Positions 1 through 6,700 of a stretch of DNA of 9,301 nt are shown here, piece by piece. Source of the DNA: CAYZZA01 sp964482685 (GTDB lineage Bacteria > Bacillota > Bacilli > Lactobacillales > Carnobacteriaceae_A); NCBI GenBank assembly GCA_964482685.1, contig CAYZZA010000048.1, positions 1 to 9,301 of the forward strand, written 5' to 3'. The position numbers were made by a program, and so were the translations under genes. Numbering within the stretch: position 1 is the stretch's first letter; each line of letters starts with the position of its first letter. The notes under the pieces were generated by a model. That model was not told the origin of the DNA. It was given only the letters and a program-made list of their open reading frames with translations, and made no database searches.

Positions 1-1
1 A

Positions 2-403
2 ACCGAGGCATTCCAACACCTCCACCACCTCATCTTGCAACCAAATGTCAAAGAACACCATGTCCGCAGATGGCTTGATAGGAACGGGTTTGCAATTGTT
101 GACGAGAAGCTCGTGTTGGAAAACACCAAATACTATGAACTCATTTGTGCAACAAGAGAAGCTGGAAAGACCAAACCGGTGTATTCGGAGCAGGACTATA
201 TGTTTGGGGTGCACGTAGCACGTAGGCACCCGCAGCTATTCATTGCGAAATGGCAAGAACAACTGCACAAAAAGCAACATGTTTTACAAAGCATTCAAGC
301 AGTGAACGGGTATGACCAAGAAAAAAGCAATGAATTGCAGCAAGAACTCACACATATAAAGGAGAGGGTAGACCAATGCCGCACATTACTGGACAGACCA
401 TAA
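2..403 (+). CDS. trmK: tRNA (adenine(22)-N(1))-methyltransferase TrmK, C-terminal part (5' end outside window)
   Basis: The reading frame is open from the window edge to the TAA at 401-403, giving about 133 residues. A TTG at 35 could be mistaken for a start, but the frame continues upstream and the stretch across it (LILQPNV, then RRWL and NGFAIVDE) is the family's typical end of the SAM-binding Rossmann domain. TrmK (Bacillus YqfN) methylates N1 of A22 in certain tRNAs, using S-adenosylmethionine, in the cytoplasm. The visible part also holds the C-terminal helical, coiled-coil-like region (many K, E and Q, roughly the last 50 residues) that follows the catalytic domain in this family. The SAM-binding motifs themselves lie upstream of the window. 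The gene overlaps nif3 by 28 bases, so the two are probably co-transcribed. In Bacillus the pair follows sigA, so rpoD may lie just upstream (inference). The family call rests on remembered motifs, not on a search. Confidence 0.87.
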   Translation, partial: TEAFQHLHHLILQPNVKEHHVRRWLDRNGFAIVDEKLVLENTKYYELICATREAGKTKPVYSEQDYMFGVHVARRHPQLFIAKWQEQLHKKQHVLQSIQAVNGYDQEKSNELQQELTHIKERVDQCRTLLDRP

Positions 404-1428
404 TCACTCGTTTTGAAGCCTTTGCGCCTCCTTGGCTCGCGGAAAAGGGCGATCCTATTGGCTTAGCCATTGGTTCACTGGATAAACCGGTGAAAAAAAT
501 GATGGTGACACTCGACGTCCGACCAGAAGTCGTCGAAGAAGCCATTGAAAAAAACGTTGATCTGATTTTTGCGCACCACCCGCCTATTTTCCGTCCACTC
601 TCTACTCTACAAACCGACTCGCCGCAAACAAAGATGTATGCGGATTTGTTGGCCTACAACATTGCTGTTTACGCCGCACATACGAATTTAGATGTCGTCG
701 AAGGCGGAATGAATGAGTGGTTGGCTGATAAAGTGGGGTTAACTAACACTTCTGTCTTATCTGTGACCAAGCAAGAAGCGTACCAAAAAGTAGTCATCCG
801 CACCTCGAGAGAAGGGAAGGGGACTATTCTTGACCTTTTGACTCAGTCTTTGGCAACAAATGTTCACACAAGCGAAAACGAGTCGCCTCAGCCAGAAGTC
901 ACGATTGAAGCAGAGGTGCTTGAAACAGCTGTGTACCACATGTTGCCTCAGCTAGAAAAGATAGGTTCATCTACTAGTCTATCGTACCAAGTGTTTCCTT
1001 TGCTCCACACGTCCAAAAAATATGGATTAGGGCGCGTTGGAGACCTATCTGAGCCAATTACACTAGGCGAGTATATCCAGACCTTAGCGAGCGTTTTTAA
1101 CGTTTCTGGACTGCGGTATGTAACCGATGACAGCAACAAGCCCATTCAACGTGTCGCTATTCTTGGAGGAGACGGTGGAAAATTCTATCCTGACGCAGTC
1201 AAAAAAGGAGCAGACGTCTTTATTACCGGAGACGTGTATTATCACACCGCCCACGATATGTTGGCAGATGGGTTAAGTGTCGTGGATCCTGGGCATCACA
1301 TTGAAAGCATCTGTAAACCGTATCTAACCGAATTGTTTCACACATTTGCAGCGGAGCACAACTGGGACATTGAGATTTTTGCTTCTACTCTAAATACAGA
1401 CCCGTTTCAATTTTATACAAAACCGTAG
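376..1428 (+). CDS. Nif3-like dinuclear metal centre protein (YqfO / GTP cyclohydrolase I type 2 homologue)
   Basis: This 350-residue protein belongs to the Nif3/YbgI family, hexameric ring proteins with a two-metal site. Their cellular role is unsettled, and the GTP cyclohydrolase label is by homology. The N-terminal half has TGQ near residue 5, the VTLDV strand and AHHPPIFRPL; H67 and H68 are likely metal ligands. TNLD (D106) and, near the C terminus, GHHIE (H307, E310) complete the site. ITGDVYYHTAHD (residues 284-294) is typical of the family. Between about residues 129 and 220 lies the PII/CutA-like insert of Firmicutes homologues, but here it is short and divergent: the usual AGAG..GNY segment is missing. 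That fits a total length below the roughly 370 residues I expect. The start at 376 is set by AAAGGAGAGGG at 358-368. The gene overlaps trmK by 28 bases and is followed after 73 bases by pepT. The metal site looks intact. Confidence 0.97.
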   Translation: MPHITGQTIITRFEAFAPPWLAEKGDPIGLAIGSLDKPVKKMMVTLDVRPEVVEEAIEKNVDLIFAHHPPIFRPLSTLQTDSPQTKMYADLLAYNIAVYAAHTNLDVVEGGMNEWLADKVGLTNTSVLSVTKQEAYQKVVIRTSREGKGTILDLLTQSLATNVHTSENESPQPEVTIEAEVLETAVYHMLPQLEKIGSSTSLSYQVFPLLHTSKKYGLGRVGDLSEPITLGEYIQTLASVFNVSGLRYVTDDSNKPIQRVAILGGDGGKFYPDAVKKGADVFITGDVYYHTAHDMLADGLSVVDPGHHIESICKPYLTELFHTFAAEHNWDIEIFASTLNTDPFQFYTKP

Positions 1429-1440
1429 GGAGCGTACCTG

Positions 1441-1455
1441 TTTTTTCGCAAAAAA
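1441..1455. promoter_or_regulatory. A/T palindrome in the pepT promoter spacer, possible operator
   Basis: Six T, then CGC, then six A form a perfect inverted repeat directly upstream of the pepT -10 box. Its layout (T run, C at the centre, A run) partly resembles the CodY box AATTTTCWGAAAATT: about 10 of 15 positions agree and the outer positions do not. CodY controls peptide use in many Bacilli, so an operator would fit a peptidase gene. A chance A/T palindrome is equally possible. Confidence 0.3.
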
Positions 1456-1460
1456 TATCG

Positions 1461-1466
1461 TATACT
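1461..1466 (+). promoter_or_regulatory. Likely promoter -10 box for pepT
   Basis: TATACT lies 35 bases before the pepT start and matches the sigma-A -10 consensus at 5 of 6 positions. At a 17-base spacing the -35 position (1438-1443, CTGTTT) is a poor match, so the promoter may be weak or activator-dependent. No hairpin with a T run separates nif3 from pepT, so read-through from nif3 is also possible. Confidence 0.5.
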
Positions 1467-1501
1467 ACGGATACAAACACATTCAGAAAGGTTGAGACAC
1501 C

Positions 1502-2737
1502 ATGTACACAGACTTACTTCCGCGTTTTTTACGTTATGCAAAAATCAATACCCGTTCCGATGAAACCAGTACAACAACTCCCTCTACACAAGAACAAGTG
1601 GAGTTTGCTTTGATGTTGGTGGACGAATTAAACGAACTTGGGTTGGCTCAAGTTGAATACAACGAAACAAATGGATTTGTGACAGCCACTTTACCAAGCA
1701 ACGAGGCAAATGAAAACGTGCCGGTCATTGGCTTTATTTCCCATATTGACACGGCTGATTTTAATTCTGAAAATATCCAACCGCAACTTCATGAACACTA
1801 CGACGGTGGAGACATCGTCTTAAACAAAGAAGAAAACATCGTCTTGTCTCCAAAGGATTTTCCAAACCTGAAAAACTATGTGGGCGAAACCTTGATTACA
1901 ACAGACGGGACCACCCTCTTAGGGTCAGATGACAAATCCGGCATTGCAGAAATCATGTCTGCGCTAGCCTACTTTATTGAGCATCCTGAAATTCCTCACG
2001 GAGAAGTGCGCGTGGCGTTTGGTCCAGATGAAGAAATCGGCATTGGCGCAGATAAATTTGATGTTGATCACTTTGCGGCTGATTTCGCCTACACGGTAGA
2101 CGGTGGGCCTATTGGAGAACTTCAATACGAAAGTTTTAACGCTGCGGGAGCATCCATTGTGATTCGTGGAAAAAATGTCCACCCTGGAACCGCCAAAGAC
2201 ACGATGGTGAATGCACTTCAGTTGGCTTTTGATTTCCATGCCGCATTGCCTGAAAAAGAAGTCCCTGAACATACCGAAGGACGAGAAGGCTTTTACCACT
2301 TAGTCAACTTGACGGGGAACGTCGAAGATGCAGAACTCACCTACATCATTCGCGACCACGACAAAGAAGTATTCGAGAAGCGAAAAGCCACTATGCAAAA
2401 CATTGCGGACACACTCAACGAACGATTCTCAGAACAGCGCGTGTTCGTAGAGATGCACGACCAATACTACAACATGCGTGAAGTCATTGAAACAGACATG
2501 CGTCCGGTTGAACTTGCAAAGCAAGCCATGACTGCGTTAGGCATTGAACCAGATATTGCACCTATTCGTGGCGGAACAGATGGATCGAAAATCTCCTTTA
2601 TGGGTCTGCCTACCCCAAACTTATTTGCAGGTGGCGAGAACTTCCACGGCCGGTATGAATTTGTTTCAGTCGATGCGATGGAAAAAGCAACGGACGTCAT
2701 TGTCAAAATCATTGAACTAGCAGCTACAAACGACTAA
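1502..2737 (+). CDS. pepT: Peptidase T (tripeptide aminopeptidase)
   Basis: PepT removes the N-terminal residue from tripeptides in the cytoplasm, a late step in using imported or recycled peptides. The 411 residues match the usual family length (about 410). All M20-family landmarks are present: H81-x-D83 in ISHIDTAD (metal ligand and catalytic Asp), D143 in GSDDKSG (bridging metal ligand), E177-E178 in GPDEEIG (catalytic Glu and metal ligand), D200 in VDGGP, and H382 in [21 protein letters not shown] at 356-365 is the substrate-side loop typical of PepT. The lid/dimerisation domain runs from about residue 208 to 320, with the conserved VHPGTAKD at 226-233. The start at 1502 is supported by AGAAAGG at 1485-1491. 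The gene is probably transcribed from its own promoter (see 1461) and has no obvious terminator behind it, so some transcripts may run on into the zinc-ribbon gene. Nothing looks damaged. Confidence 0.99.
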   Translation: MYTDLLPRFLRYAKINTRSDETSTTTPSTQEQVEFALMLVDELNELGLAQVEYNETNGFVTATLPSNEANENVPVIGFISHIDTADFNSENIQPQLHEHYDGGDIVLNKEENIVLSPKDFPNLKNYVGETLITTDGTTLLGSDDKSGIAEIMSALAYFIEHPEIPHGEVRVAFGPDEEIGIGADKFDVDHFAADFAYTVDGGPIGELQYESFNAAGASIVIRGKNVHPGTAKDTMVNALQLAFDFHAALPEKEVPEHTEGREGFYHLVNLTGNVEDAELTYIIRDHDKEVFEKRKATMQNIADTLNERFSEQRVFVEMHDQYYNMREVIETDMRPVELAKQAMTALGIEPDIAPIRGGTDGSKISFMGLPTPNLFAGGENFHGRYEFVSVDAMEKATDVIVKIIELAATND

Positions 2738-2766
2738 TCTATTCAGTCAAGATACGCACGTTGAAT

Positions 2767-2782
2767 AAATAAGTAAATAAGT
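2767..2782 (+). repeat. Two tandem copies of an 8-base A/T-rich unit
   Basis: AAATAAGT occurs twice in direct succession in the gap between pepT and the zinc-ribbon gene. With only two copies it is probably simple-sequence drift, not a functional array. It lies in an A-rich stretch (2761-2800) upstream of the possible promoter at 2818. Confidence 0.5.
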
Positions 2783-2817
2783 AAAAATCAAACAAATACA
2801 TGACTCATTCAACACCA

Positions 2818-2823
2818 TATACA
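2818..2823 (+). promoter_or_regulatory. Possible -10 box for the PhnA-like gene
   Basis: TATACA is an acceptable -10 hexamer 57 bases before the next start codon. No recognisable -35 box stands 16-18 bases upstream and there is no extended TG, so the call is tentative. If it is real, transcription would start near 2830, putting the hairpin at 2831-2858 at the very 5' end of the mRNA. Confidence 0.28.
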
Positions 2824-2830
2824 AAACAAC

Positions 2831-2858
2831 GACTCTGTGGCTAACAGCCTCACAGGTC
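2831..2858 (+). other. Imperfect hairpin just upstream of the phnA/yjdM ribosome binding site
   Basis: GAC and CTGTG pair with CACAG and GTC, with one bulged T at 2834. The GC at 2840-2841 can pair with the GC at 2847-2848 across a two-base bulge, leaving a TAACA loop. That is about 10 base pairs. There is no T run after it, so it is not an intrinsic terminator. It ends 9 bases before the AAGGGGGA ribosome binding site (2868-2875). It may be a 5' mRNA stabiliser, a protein-binding site, or chance. Confidence 0.4.
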
Positions 2859-2880
2859 AATCTTATTAAGGGGGAATTTC

Positions 2881-3234
2881 ATGCACAGCGTAGCTCCATG
2901 CCCAGTGTGTCAATCTGTTTATACGTATCAAGATGGTTTTTTCTTTGTGTGCCCAGAGTGTGCCCACGAGTGGAAACCAGAAGCGGATCAAGCAGAAACA
3001 GATGTGGACGTGTCTACTGAAAAACAAGTGACCGATGCAAACGGACAAGTCTTGCAAGACGGAGACACGGTCGTATTGATCAAAGATTTAAAAGTAAAAG
3101 GAAGCTCCACCCCATTGAAACAAGGAACAAAAGTCAAAAACATTCAACTTGTTGAAGGTGACCATGATATTGATTGTAAGATAGAGGGCTTTGGGCCGAT
3201 GCAATTAAAATCTGAGTTTGTAAAAAAAGCGTAA
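2881..3234 (+). CDS. yjdM: PhnA/YjdM family zinc-ribbon protein
   Basis: The 117-residue product is close to the family's usual 110-118. The N-terminal zinc ribbon has two CxxC knuckles: C7-P-V-C10 and C24-P-E-C27, the second followed by HEW, with the family's SVYTYQDG between them. A short acidic linker (about residues 34-45) leads to the C-terminal PhnA domain (about 48-117). This carries the typical [15 protein letters not shown] and KQGTKVKNI segments, and D-I-D-C-K-I near residues 96-101. Proteins of this family were first named for alkylphosphonate use but lie outside the core C-P lyase pathway, and their function is not firmly known. No phosphonate gene is nearby, so the phosphonate label should not be read as a function. 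The start at 2881 follows AAGGGGGA at 2868-2875 with a 5-base spacer. The gene appears to stand alone, with an intrinsic terminator 90 bases downstream. Confidence 0.95.
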   Translation: MHSVAPCPVCQSVYTYQDGFFFVCPECAHEWKPEADQAETDVDVSTEKQVTDANGQVLQDGDTVVLIKDLKVKGSSTPLKQGTKVKNIQLVEGDHDIDCKIEGFGPMQLKSEFVKKA

Positions 3235-3323
3235 TCGACTCTGTTTTTCTCCTCATTTCTTCTCTTTATTTTTTTCTTGGAAAAACACAAGGGCAACGCC
3301 GACGTACAAAACTTCTTTTCTTC

Positions 3324-3365
3324 CTCCTTATCGTACGTAACCGTACATAGATAAGGAGTTTTTTT
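3324..3365 (+). terminator. Rho-independent terminator after the PhnA-like gene
   Basis: CTCCTTAT (3324-3331) pairs perfectly with ATAAGGAG (3351-3358), and an inner GTACG (3333-3337) pairs with CGTAC (3342-3346) around a TAAC loop. A small internal loop separates the two stems, giving 13 base pairs in all. Seven T follow at once (3359-3365). There is no matching A run upstream, so it should act only on rightward transcripts and it insulates the addAB operon. Confidence 0.9.
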
Positions 3366-3410
3366 GTGTTTTAAATTATTGTTTGTACCTTTTTTATTAT
3401 TAGTGTCTTT

Positions 3411-3439
3411 TTTACAGTAAAGGAAAATAAACCTATAAG
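3411..3439 (+). promoter_or_regulatory. Near-consensus sigma-A promoter, likely for addBA
   Basis: TTTACA (3411-3416) and TATAAG (3434-3439) each match the sigma-A consensus at 5 of 6 positions and are exactly 17 bases apart. The expected start of transcription, about 3446, falls at the edge of the run of N. It lies downstream of the terminator and points at addB, the only gene ahead. If the gap length is right, the addB mRNA has a leader of about 250 bases. If sequence is missing in the gap, something else could start here. Confidence 0.65.
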
Positions 3440-3446
3440 AAAAAAA

Positions 3447-3456
3447 NNNNNNNNNN
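3447..3456. other. Assembly gap (10 N)
   Basis: Ten N in a row mark sequence that was not determined. The round number suggests a placeholder, so the true length is unknown. Both flanks are low-complexity (A run before, T-rich after). The linkage between the phnA side and the addB side is therefore less certain than elsewhere in the window. Confidence 0.98.
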
Positions 3457-3596
3457 TATTTCATTATCTTTTTTTGTGTTTTCGTTTTTGGTTTGGTTTT
3501 TTGCCAGTTTTTTATTTTGGGTTTTTGTTCTCCGGTTTTATTTTTGTGTCTTGTTTTTTGTTTTGGCGCTTATTTTGTGTTTTGGTTTTTGGACGT
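3457..3596. other. T/G-rich low-complexity tract upstream of addB
   Basis: By hand count about 65% T, 21% G, 9% C and 6% A over 140 bases, made of T runs of 3-7 broken by single or double G. It is unlike any other stretch in the window. A phenylalanine-rich open frame runs through it from a TTG at 3474, but it has no ribosome binding site and is explained by the T content. No terminator hairpin, tandem unit or RNA gene could be seen. If transcribed from the promoter at 3411, it would be a U/G-rich leader. Confidence 0.85.
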
Positions 3597-3646
3597 ATGG
3601 TACATAGAAGGCAACACCCAAACTCGAACACGCAAAGAGAGGAGTA

Positions 3647-3655
3647 TGATACTAT
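3647..3655 (+). promoter_or_regulatory. Possible extended -10 promoter close to addB
   Basis: TG-A-TACTAT fits the extended -10 form (TGn then a -10 hexamer) 48 bases before the addB start. No convincing -35 box stands 16-18 bases upstream. It could be a second, weaker addB promoter giving a short leader that avoids the T/G-rich tract. Confidence 0.3.
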
Positions 3656-3687
3656 AAAGAAGAAGCATATGAAACAGAAAGAGGAAG

Positions 3688-3693
3688 AAGGAG
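3688..3693 (+). promoter_or_regulatory. Ribosome binding site that decides the addB start
   Basis: AAGGAG stands 10 bases before the ATG at 3704 but only one base before the in-frame GTG at 3695, which is too close to serve it. A weaker AGAGGA at 3680-3685 could serve the GTG. The protein N terminus from the ATG (MSLQFVLGR) matches the family, which also favours 3704. Confidence 0.65.
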
Positions 3694-3703
3694 AGTGGAT
3701 AAG

Positions 3704-6700
3704 ATGTCACTTCAGTTTGTGTTAGGCCGCGCCCAGACGAAAAAACGTGAAGCCATGCTTGACCGAGTGGCGACGATTTTAGAAACAGAACCCGACGCAA
3801 CGATTTATTACATCGTCCCTGAACACATGACATTTTCAACGGAGATGTCTGTGATGGAGTATTTGGCTAAAAAACCATTTTTTAGCCACCGTCCGATGAT
3901 GGGAATGATTCAGCTTCAAGTGTATAGCTTCTCCCGCCTAGCATGGTTTTTCTTGCAAGACAGTGCCATCTATAACCGTACCCAATTAACCAACGTGGGG
4001 TTGTCGATGCTGGTCCGAAAGATTTTGCGTGAGTGGGAAGAAGACTTGACGATTTATCGAGGCCAAAGTAGGCACAGTGGATTTATTCAGCGCATCACCG
4101 ATATGCTGATTGAGCTGAGAAGTGGAGAAGTGAGGATTGAAGACTTGGACACTCTCATGGCTCTTTTTTCAGAAAGCACCGAGAAAAAAGATATCTTGTT
4201 AAAATTACAAGATTTAACGTTGGTGTATGAATCTTTCACACAAAGTTTGTTCGGAAAATACATTGAACACGAACAAATTATCGACTCCTTAATTGAAAAG
4301 CTCAAACAAACAGATCTAACCAAGACCTATTTCTTTATTGACGGTTTTGATCACTTTAGTGCCAAAGAACAAACCTTGTTGGTTGAAATGATGCGTGGGG
4401 CAAAGCGTGTGGAAATTTCTTTGACGCTAGACAAAGCCTACCCACACGAAAAACCTGACACGCTCAATTTGTTTTACCAAACAGGGGAGACCTATGCCCG
4501 CTTGTACCAACAAGCCAAAGCCGCCCGCGTTCCCATTCACTTTGATGAAGTGATACAAGAACGCTCAAGCGAATACGTAGAAGACTTACGTGCGCTGGAA
4601 GAATATTGGATTCAGAGTCATTCAGGGGAAGCATCGCCCTCTCTTTCAAACCGCACCGGACAGTCGGCTATTTCTATTTGGGAAGCTGAAAACAGACAAG
4701 CAGAAGTTTTGCACGTGGCCAACCAAATCCGGCGATTCACGTCAAACGGCTCCTATAGATACAAAGACATAGTCGTGCTGGTTCGAGACATCGAAGAATA
4801 CCGCTCGATTTTATTGCCTATTTTTCATGAAAATGGCTTGGAGGTTTTTGTCGATCAAGCAGAAACCATGTCGACCCATCCTTTTGTAGAGATGTTGTCT
4901 AGTTTGTTTGCGATTTATAAAAAAAATTGGCGGTACCATGATATATTGCGGTTTCTTCGAACAGAGCTGTTTATCCCCCTACCTGGAAAGAAACAAGCCG
5001 ATAAAGAAGCACGCTTGACACAAAACCGCGAAGAGGTCGCCCGTTTTCGAAAGAAAGTGGACGTGGCTGAAAACGTCGTCCTTGCTTACGGCTATGAAGG
5101 AAGTTATTGGACCCAAAAAGAAAAGTGGACATACACGACGTTTCAAGTAGATGAAATGAGTGAACAATCAGATGCCGATAAACAAATCGAACGCGTGGCC
5201 AATGAGATCAAGGAAAGCGTCTCAACCGTTTTAACTTCTTTTTTCAAAAAATTAGCACGATCCAAAACCAATGCCGATGCGGCAAAGGCGTTGTATACAT
5301 TTTTAGAACAAGCAGGCATGACGACACAATTGTTGTTTTGGCGCGATGAGGCAATTGAACAAGGAGACTTGGACGACGCTCGTAAACAAGAACAAGTTTG
5401 GAAGACATTCATTCAACTTTTAGAAGAATTCGTTGACGTACTTGGAGAAGAAGAGTGGGACAGCGATACGTTTGTCTCTATTCTTGAAACAGGCTTTGAA
5501 CAGGCGACTTACAGCATGGTGCCTCCACGAATTGACCAAGTGATTTTGTCAGACCTGACAAAAACCCAACCGACGGCCTCTCCTGTAGTCTTCATGTTGG
5601 GGCTAACCGACAAACACCTTCCCGCAAGAGCAGAAAACCAATCTGTGTTAACAGAAGAAGAGCGCGCGTTAATCGATGAGTCATTAGAAGACGGCAAGTA
5701 TTTGCGTCCACTCGCACAGGATTTAATCGCAACGGAACCCTTTCTTGCCTATAGAGCCTTTACGAATGCGTCTCAAAAGTTGTATTTGTCGTACCCATTA
5801 AAGCAAGACGGAAGTGGCGACAACAAACTCTCTCCATATGTCCAACGAATCAAAGAGCATTTTAGGCTGCCGATGGAGCACAAGCCAGCAGAAGCGATTT
5901 CTTTAGCAAACTTTGATTCTCAAAAAACAGAAGAACTGTTGTCGTTTGTAGGCTCAAAAGCAACGACTTTGAGTCAAGTCCTCTTAGTCATGAGAAAAGC
6001 AAAAGAAGAACACGCACCGCCTTCTGGATTTTGGCTAGAGCTGTTTCGCTATTTTACGCGTCAATCTGCGGACAACCCAATGATGCAAACCTTATTGTCT
6101 AGTTTGGACAAACAAAACAAACCTGTAAACTTAACACCTGCGTTAGCTAAACAATTGTATGGAGAAGATCTTTATTTGTCCATCTCTCAATTGGAAACTT
6201 TTTACTTAGATCCATACAGTCATTTCCTCCGCTATGGGTTGCGTTTGAAAAAGAGAGAGATACAAGAATTAAGCCCTGCTGCCACAGGTAGTTTTTTCCA
6301 CGATGCACTGGACTTGATTTTTAAAGTGATTATTGAAGAAGATCTCTCGTTAAAAGAAGCTTCTGAAACAGAGATTCAAGCTATTTCACAACGTATTTTG
6401 GAACAATTGTTTCAAAAAGAAGCCTACAGTATTTTGTCTGTATCCAATCAAATGGCTTTTATACGCCACCAACTTGCTAAAACGATTCACCGAATGATGT
6501 GGGCCATGACCCACCATGCCACTCGAACAAAGATGAAAACAGCTAAAACTGAGGTTCTTTTTGGACGGATTGGCAGCAAAGAAGGTGTGCCTGCTCCAGA
6601 ATATCCATTGAAAAGTGGGGGACGTGTGCAGCTAAGAGGAAAAATTGACCGCATTGACCTTCTTCGCACGGAAAAAGAATTGTACCTCAGCGTAGTGGAC

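Larger units (their letters stand above)
3359..3482 (+). repeat. 14-base direct repeat on both sides of the assembly gap
   Basis: T7-GTG-T4 occurs at 3359-3372 (the T tail of the terminator) and again at 3469-3482, 110 bases apart, with the N run between them. Low complexity makes chance likely, but such a repeat can also cause or reflect an assembly break. Confidence 0.6.

Noticed and set aside
1964..2299. A 111-residue frame on the - strand inside pepT.
   Set aside because: It is antisense to well-conserved PepT sequence, has no recognisable motif and shows no promoter or ribosome binding site; it is a shadow frame.
2738..2830. Inverted repeats GTTGAAT (2760-2766) / ATTCAAC (2807-2813) after pepT as a possible terminator.
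   Set aside because: The loop would be 40 bases, the arms are short and A/T-rich, and no T run follows; it does not look like an intrinsic terminator.
2881..3234. A phosphonate-use locus suggested by the PhnA name.
   Set aside because: No C-P lyase, phosphonatase or phosphonate transporter gene is in the window, and the family is widespread without them.
3144..3464. A 106-residue frame on the - strand reaching over the gap.
   Set aside because: It includes undetermined bases, crosses a terminator and overlaps the end of the zinc-ribbon gene; its lysine-rich content only mirrors the T-rich strand.
3474..3725. An 83-residue hydrophobic frame on the + strand, rich in Phe, that could pass for a small membrane protein.
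   Set aside because: It starts at a TTG with no ribosome binding site, lies in a T-rich low-complexity tract that yields Phe and Leu codons by composition alone, and changes to a charged, unrelated tail where the base composition changes.
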